DNA from: Streptomyces sp. NBC_00620
Lineage (GTDB): Bacteria; Actinomycetota; Actinomycetes; Streptomycetales; Streptomycetaceae
NCBI RefSeq assembly: GCF_026341825.1
Contig: NZ_JAPENY010000001.1
Coordinates: 2,604,001-2,668,000, forward strand
DNA: 64,000 bases
Reading direction: 5' to 3'
This document shows, piece by piece, positions 60,960 through 64,000 of the stretch (positions are counted from its first letter, which is position 1; each line of letters starts with the position of its first letter). The position numbers and the translations under genes were made by a program. Under the pieces are notes generated by a model. That model saw only the letters and a list, made by a program, of their open reading frames with translations. It had not been told where the DNA came from and did not search any database.

Positions 60960-61057
60960 AAGGGGCGAAAGCGACTCCCTGTGCGAGACGGAAGTGACTT
61001 CTTGGGAGAGGACGACCGCGACATCCGATCCGCACACTTCCGTTACGACAGGCACCC

Positions 61058-61086
61058 TTGACAGTGTGCGTACCTTTCGCGACGTT
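61058..61086 (+). promoter_or_regulatory. Possible promoter upstream of the acyltransferase gene
   Basis: TTGACA (61058-61063) is a consensus -35 box. The matching -10 about 17 bases later is weak (GACGTT, 61081-61086). The call is positional and tentative. Confidence 0.25.
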
Positions 61087-61137
61087 TGAGCCCCTGGGGC
61101 AAGGATGTGGTGGGACGGACGCGGAGTGCGCCTCATG

Positions 61138-61191
61138 GGGGAGCTGGGCGTCAAAGGGGAGTTGGGCGTCATGGGGGAATTGGGGGAGCGA
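61138..61191 (+). repeat. 18-bp tandem repeat, three units
   Basis: Units begin GGGGAGCTGGGCGTCAAA, GGGGAGTTGGGCGTCATG and GGGGAATTGGGGGAGCGA, the third diverged. The frame is open through the repeat (GELGVK, GELGVM, GELGER) and enters the acyltransferase gene. The repeat may be a 5' leader or a translated extension. Confidence 0.6.
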
Positions 61192-61197
61192 TCGTCT

Positions 61198-62328
61198 ATG
61201 CGATCTTCTGATACGGCAATCACGATCCACAGACCGGAAGAGCTGAGCACCTCGCTGTGCCAGGACTGGCACCGGGCGATGGACGAGTCACCGGACTACG
61301 CCAACCCGTTCCTGGCACCGGAGTTCGCGGCCGGGATCGGCAGACACCGCAGCGGGGCGCGGGTGGCGGTCCTCCACCAGAACGGGGAGGCCGTCGGCTT
61401 CTTCCCGTACGAACGCAACGCCTTCGGCGTCGGCCGGGCCATCGGCCTCGGACTCTCCGACTGCCAGGCCCTGGTGCACCGTCCCGGGGTCACCTGGGAC
61501 CCCCAGCAACTGCTGAAGGCCTGCGGTCTTTCCGTTTTCGAGTTCGACCACCTCGTCGAGGAGCAGAGACCTTTCGGCAGATACGTCACGGGGACGTTCG
61601 CCTCACCGGTCCTCGACCTCAAGGTCGGCGACGGCAGCTACGCGGAATGGCTGCGCGGCGCCTACCCGGGGCTGGCCAAGACGACGCTGAAGAAGGAACG
61701 CCGCCTGGGCCGCGACCTGGGCGAGATGCGGTTCGTCTACGACGAGCGTGACCCGAAGATGCTGCATCAGCTCATGGAGTGGAAGTCCGCCCAGTACCGC
61801 AGGACGGGACGGATGGACCGGTTCGCGCGGCCGTGGATCGTGGACCTGGTGGACCATCTGTTCCACGTCCGCGAGGAGCACTTCACCGGCGTGCTGTCCG
61901 TGGTGTACGCCGGTGACCGGCCGGTGGCCGCGCACTTCGGCCCGACCTCGCGCACGGTGTTCGCGGCCTGGTTCACGACGTACGACCCCGAACTCCGCTA
62001 CTACTCGCCCGGGTTGATCATGCACCTCCGGATGGCCGAGGCGGCCGGCCGGCAGGGCGTGCGGCTCATGGACATGGGGCGTGGCGACAAGGAGTACAAG
62101 GACTGGCTCAAGACCCGCGAGCTGCGCGTCGGCGAAGGGTTCGCTACCCGCCCCAGCCCCGTGGCGGCGGCGCACCGACTGTGGCGCAGACCCGTGCGCG
62201 GCCTGCGGAACACGGTCCTGGCCCACCCCACACTGCGGGAACCGGCCGACCGCCTGCTGAAGACGGCCGGCACGCTGCGCACCTCGGGCCGCCCGGGCTC
62301 CGCCGGAGCGGAACCCCGCCCGCGCTGA
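61198..62328 (+). CDS. FemAB/CelD-like GNAT acyltransferase
   Basis: A 376-residue protein with two GNAT-like lobes, the second being the acetyltransferase_6/BcsL-CelD type. Key segments are NPFLAPEFAAGIGRHRSGAR, LKKERRLGRDLGEMRFVYDE and FTGVLSVVYAGDRPVAAHFG, followed by FAAWFTTYDPELRYYSPGLI and LMDMGRGDKEYKDWLKTREL. Family members transfer acyl or aminoacyl groups to cell-surface polymers or exopolysaccharide. ATG 61198 has GGGGAG at 9 bases. Translation from ATG 61135 is also possible and would add the short repeat. It precedes the DegT-type gene, and both may serve glycan synthesis. Confidence 0.85.
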   Translation: MRSSDTAITIHRPEELSTSLCQDWHRAMDESPDYANPFLAPEFAAGIGRHRSGARVAVLHQNGEAVGFFPYERNAFGVGRAIGLGLSDCQALVHRPGVTWDPQQLLKACGLSVFEFDHLVEEQRPFGRYVTGTFASPVLDLKVGDGSYAEWLRGAYPGLAKTTLKKERRLGRDLGEMRFVYDERDPKMLHQLMEWKSAQYRRTGRMDRFARPWIVDLVDHLFHVREEHFTGVLSVVYAGDRPVAAHFGPTSRTVFAAWFTTYDPELRYYSPGLIMHLRMAEAAGRQGVRLMDMGRGDKEYKDWLKTRELRVGEGFATRPSPVAAAHRLWRRPVRGLRNTVLAHPTLREPADRLLKTAGTLRTSGRPGSAGAEPRPR

Positions 62329-62441
62329 GCGGGATTCCGCCCCCCCCCCGGCTACCTCTCCCCCACCTCTCCCCCCACCTCACGCCCCGCCGAAATGCCG
62401 CGGCGAGGCCCGCCCTGCCCAAAGCAACGGAAGAGGTGACG

Positions 62442-63686
62442 ATGACGACGTCGTACGGATCGCGGCTTGCCGCGACGATGTCACGGAGGCTCGGACGCGA
62501 ATGCGTCTACACGCCCTCGGCACGGCTGGCTCTGTACCTGGCGCTGCGACGCTGGTGCAGGCCGGGCGCACGGGTGCTGATGTCGCCGGTGAACGACGAC
62601 GTGATCCTCTTCGTCGTCCTCGCGGCCGGGCTGCGCCCTGTGACGGCCCCGGTGTCCGCATGGGACGGCAACATCGACCCTGCCGCCGTACCCGAGTCGA
62701 CCTGGCGGAACGTGGACGCCGTCCTGACCACCAACCTGTACGGGATGCCCGACCGGGTCGCGGAACTGCGCCTGCGCTGCGAGAAGTTGGGGATACCCCT
62801 GTTCGAGGACGCGGCGCACGCGATCGGCACGCGAGTGGACGGGCAGCCGATCGGGACGTTCGGGAAGGCGGCGGTGTTCAGCCTGTCCAAGCACGTGGCA
62901 TCGACGGCCGGCGGCTTCCTCGCCGTCGAAGACGCGCGCACCCGGCGGGAGTTGGAGACCCTGCGCGACGAACTCCTCGCGCCGCGCCGCCTCCACGACG
63001 ACCTCACCGCGACACTCCGGCCGCTGGCACGTTCGACGGTACGCGGCCTCCACCTGGTGCGTCCTGTCTGGCGGACGCTGCAGCGCCTCGGACTGCTGGA
63101 GCGCGACGACTACCGCATGGCCCTGCGCGCGCCGCAGCTCTCCGAATGCACGCGTGAGGCCCCGAGCCTCGCCGCGTACGAACCCTGGGTACGCGTCGAC
63201 CTGCACGGCTTCCGATCCCGCCACGGAGCCCTGGTGCGCGGGCAGTTGGAGCTGCGGATGGCGGCTCTCGACGGCAACCTCACCCGGCGCGACGCCGGTG
63301 TCTCGCTCCTCGCGGGCACCCCCTGGGCCTCCCCGGCACTCCGCGACCGGGTGGCGGACACCGGCCCTCTCCCGCTCTTCCGGGCGCCGCTCCTGGTACA
63401 CGACCGCGACGCCCTCATAGACCGCCTGGTGAGCCACGGCGTGGTCTCCGGATACGTCTACGACCCCCCGCTCGACGACTACGCGGGCGCGGAGTTCGTC
63501 GAACCGTCCCCCGACCCGTCGGCCGCCCGCTGGTTCGCCTCCCACGTGCTCCCGGCCGACCCGCTCCTGGCCCGCAAGATCGCCAGGGCGCTGGCCAAGG
63601 AACGGACGACCCCCGCGTCCTGGCAGGCCCAGTCCCAGGCCCAGTCCGAGACCCAGCCCCAGGCCCAGCGGGCGGACGCCGACTGA
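62442..63686 (+). CDS. DegT/DnrJ/EryC1-family aminotransferase homologue
   Basis: A 414-residue PLP-fold protein. The pocket includes VLTTNLYGMPDRVAELRLRC, FEDAAHAIGTRVDGQPIGTF and AVFSLSKHVASTAGGFLAVE, where Lys150 is the expected PLP lysine. Members aminate nucleotide-sugar ketones or act as non-catalytic relatives in polysaccharide loci. The central region (about 160-290) is divergent and the C-terminus has a Gln/Ala/Ser repeat (WQAQSQAQSETQPQAQ). ATG 62442 follows AGAGGTGACG. It is 113 bases downstream of the acyltransferase gene on the same strand. Confidence 0.85.
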   Translation: MTTSYGSRLAATMSRRLGRECVYTPSARLALYLALRRWCRPGARVLMSPVNDDVILFVVLAAGLRPVTAPVSAWDGNIDPAAVPESTWRNVDAVLTTNLYGMPDRVAELRLRCEKLGIPLFEDAAHAIGTRVDGQPIGTFGKAAVFSLSKHVASTAGGFLAVEDARTRRELETLRDELLAPRRLHDDLTATLRPLARSTVRGLHLVRPVWRTLQRLGLLERDDYRMALRAPQLSECTREAPSLAAYEPWVRVDLHGFRSRHGALVRGQLELRMAALDGNLTRRDAGVSLLAGTPWASPALRDRVADTGPLPLFRAPLLVHDRDALIDRLVSHGVVSGYVYDPPLDDYAGAEFVEPSPDPSAARWFASHVLPADPLLARKIARALAKERTTPASWQAQSQAQSETQPQAQRADAD

Positions 63687-64000
63687 GCTGTCCTGCTGCC
63701 CTCCCGTCCATCGTCACCCCTTTCACAGTGGGAACACAGGAGACGTGAAGAGGGGGCACAGTCGCGCGCGGTCGGATCGGTACCCGGGAGTCTCGACCGA
63801 CCCGTCGGCCGTACTTTTGCCCACCGCGCAATCGGGTAGTCGAGCACTTCTACGGTTTGTGGACCTACAGGTTGCTGAGTACACCGAATTGTTCCGGGCG
63901 ACGCAGTGGGCAGGCGGAAGGCGATCCTCTTCATGGGCAGGGCACCGAGCGGGCAAGTGACGACCGGAGACCGGGAAGGGGAGGTGAAGGAGGATTCCCC
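63687..64000. other. Intergenic region with at most a very small gene
   Basis: No recognisable gene. A 71-codon frame from GTG 63745 to 63960 has a nearby AGGAG but no family resemblance. At the end, GGAAGGGGAG precedes GTG 63984, which may begin a gene that continues outside the window. Confidence 0.4.

Noticed and set aside
63745..63960. A 71-codon open frame near the right edge
   Set aside because: It has only a closely spaced AGGAG and no family resemblance. It is noted in the intergenic entry rather than called as a gene.

Overview
The window looks like chromosomal DNA of a Streptomyces or a close relative. The G+C content is very high, many starts are GTG or TTG, and the gene families are typical of the genus: four WhiJ/DUF5753 regulators with DUF397 partners, AbaA-like HATPase proteins, an FbiC FO synthase with F420-dependent enzymes, and DUF6247. 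A few genes carry the rare TTA codon. I see no rRNA, tRNA, CRISPR array, transposase or integrase.

Layout. 1-4.6 kb: a methyltransferase cut by the window edge, an aldo/keto reductase, a lipoprotein coupled to an acetyltransferase, a deletion scar joining the 3' ends of a TetR gene and an epimerase gene, and a second acetyltransferase. 4.6-15.1 kb: a deazaflavin reductase, WhiJ module 1, several membrane or lipid-anchored proteins, a HIT protein, an M15-like lipoprotein, a CapA protein, a PHP-type metallohydrolase and a single-pass membrane protein. 15.4-18 kb: fbiC. 18-30 kb: an accessory region bounded by two paralogous NTPase-TPR proteins. It holds WhiJ module 2, an HTH protein, a possible toxin-antitoxin-like pair, a frameshifted ArsR-type regulator, a secreted I36-type inhibitor and a DUF2165 protein; three of its genes contain TTA codons. 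30-43 kb: a probable ADP-ribosylglycohydrolase pseudoenzyme, a sodium:solute symporter, an SDR and an EthD-like gene sharing a divergent operator, WhiJ module 3, a GPP34 protein, a D-Ala-D-Ala carboxypeptidase with a very long disordered tail, and a polytopic membrane protein. Two copies of a large inverted repeat lie here. 43-48.4 kb: a MerR/GyrI regulator, glutathione peroxidase, LLM oxidoreductase and a complete NitT/TauT-type ABC importer arranged around a palindrome.

48.4-57 kb is the most interesting part. WhiJ module 4 is followed by a Crp/Fnr cyclic-nucleotide-type regulator, a PycTM-like membrane effector, a class III nucleotide-cyclase-like protein, a P-loop NTPase, an SPFH-like coiled-coil protein and a DUF4407 membrane protein. 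The last four form a tight run closed by a strong terminator. The C-terminal tail of the cyclase-like protein and the N-terminal region of the NTPase share a gapless 15-residue motif (7 identities), resembling the paired amyloid-type signalling motifs known between bacterial NLR-like NTPases and their partners. I propose a Pycsar-related, motif-coupled signalling or defence system, which is an inference from domains and layout.

57-64 kb: envelope-type genes, namely a YkcB-like glycosyltransferase with its GT2 partner, an isochorismatase-family hydrolase, a FemAB/CelD-like acyltransferase and a DegT-type aminotransferase homologue.
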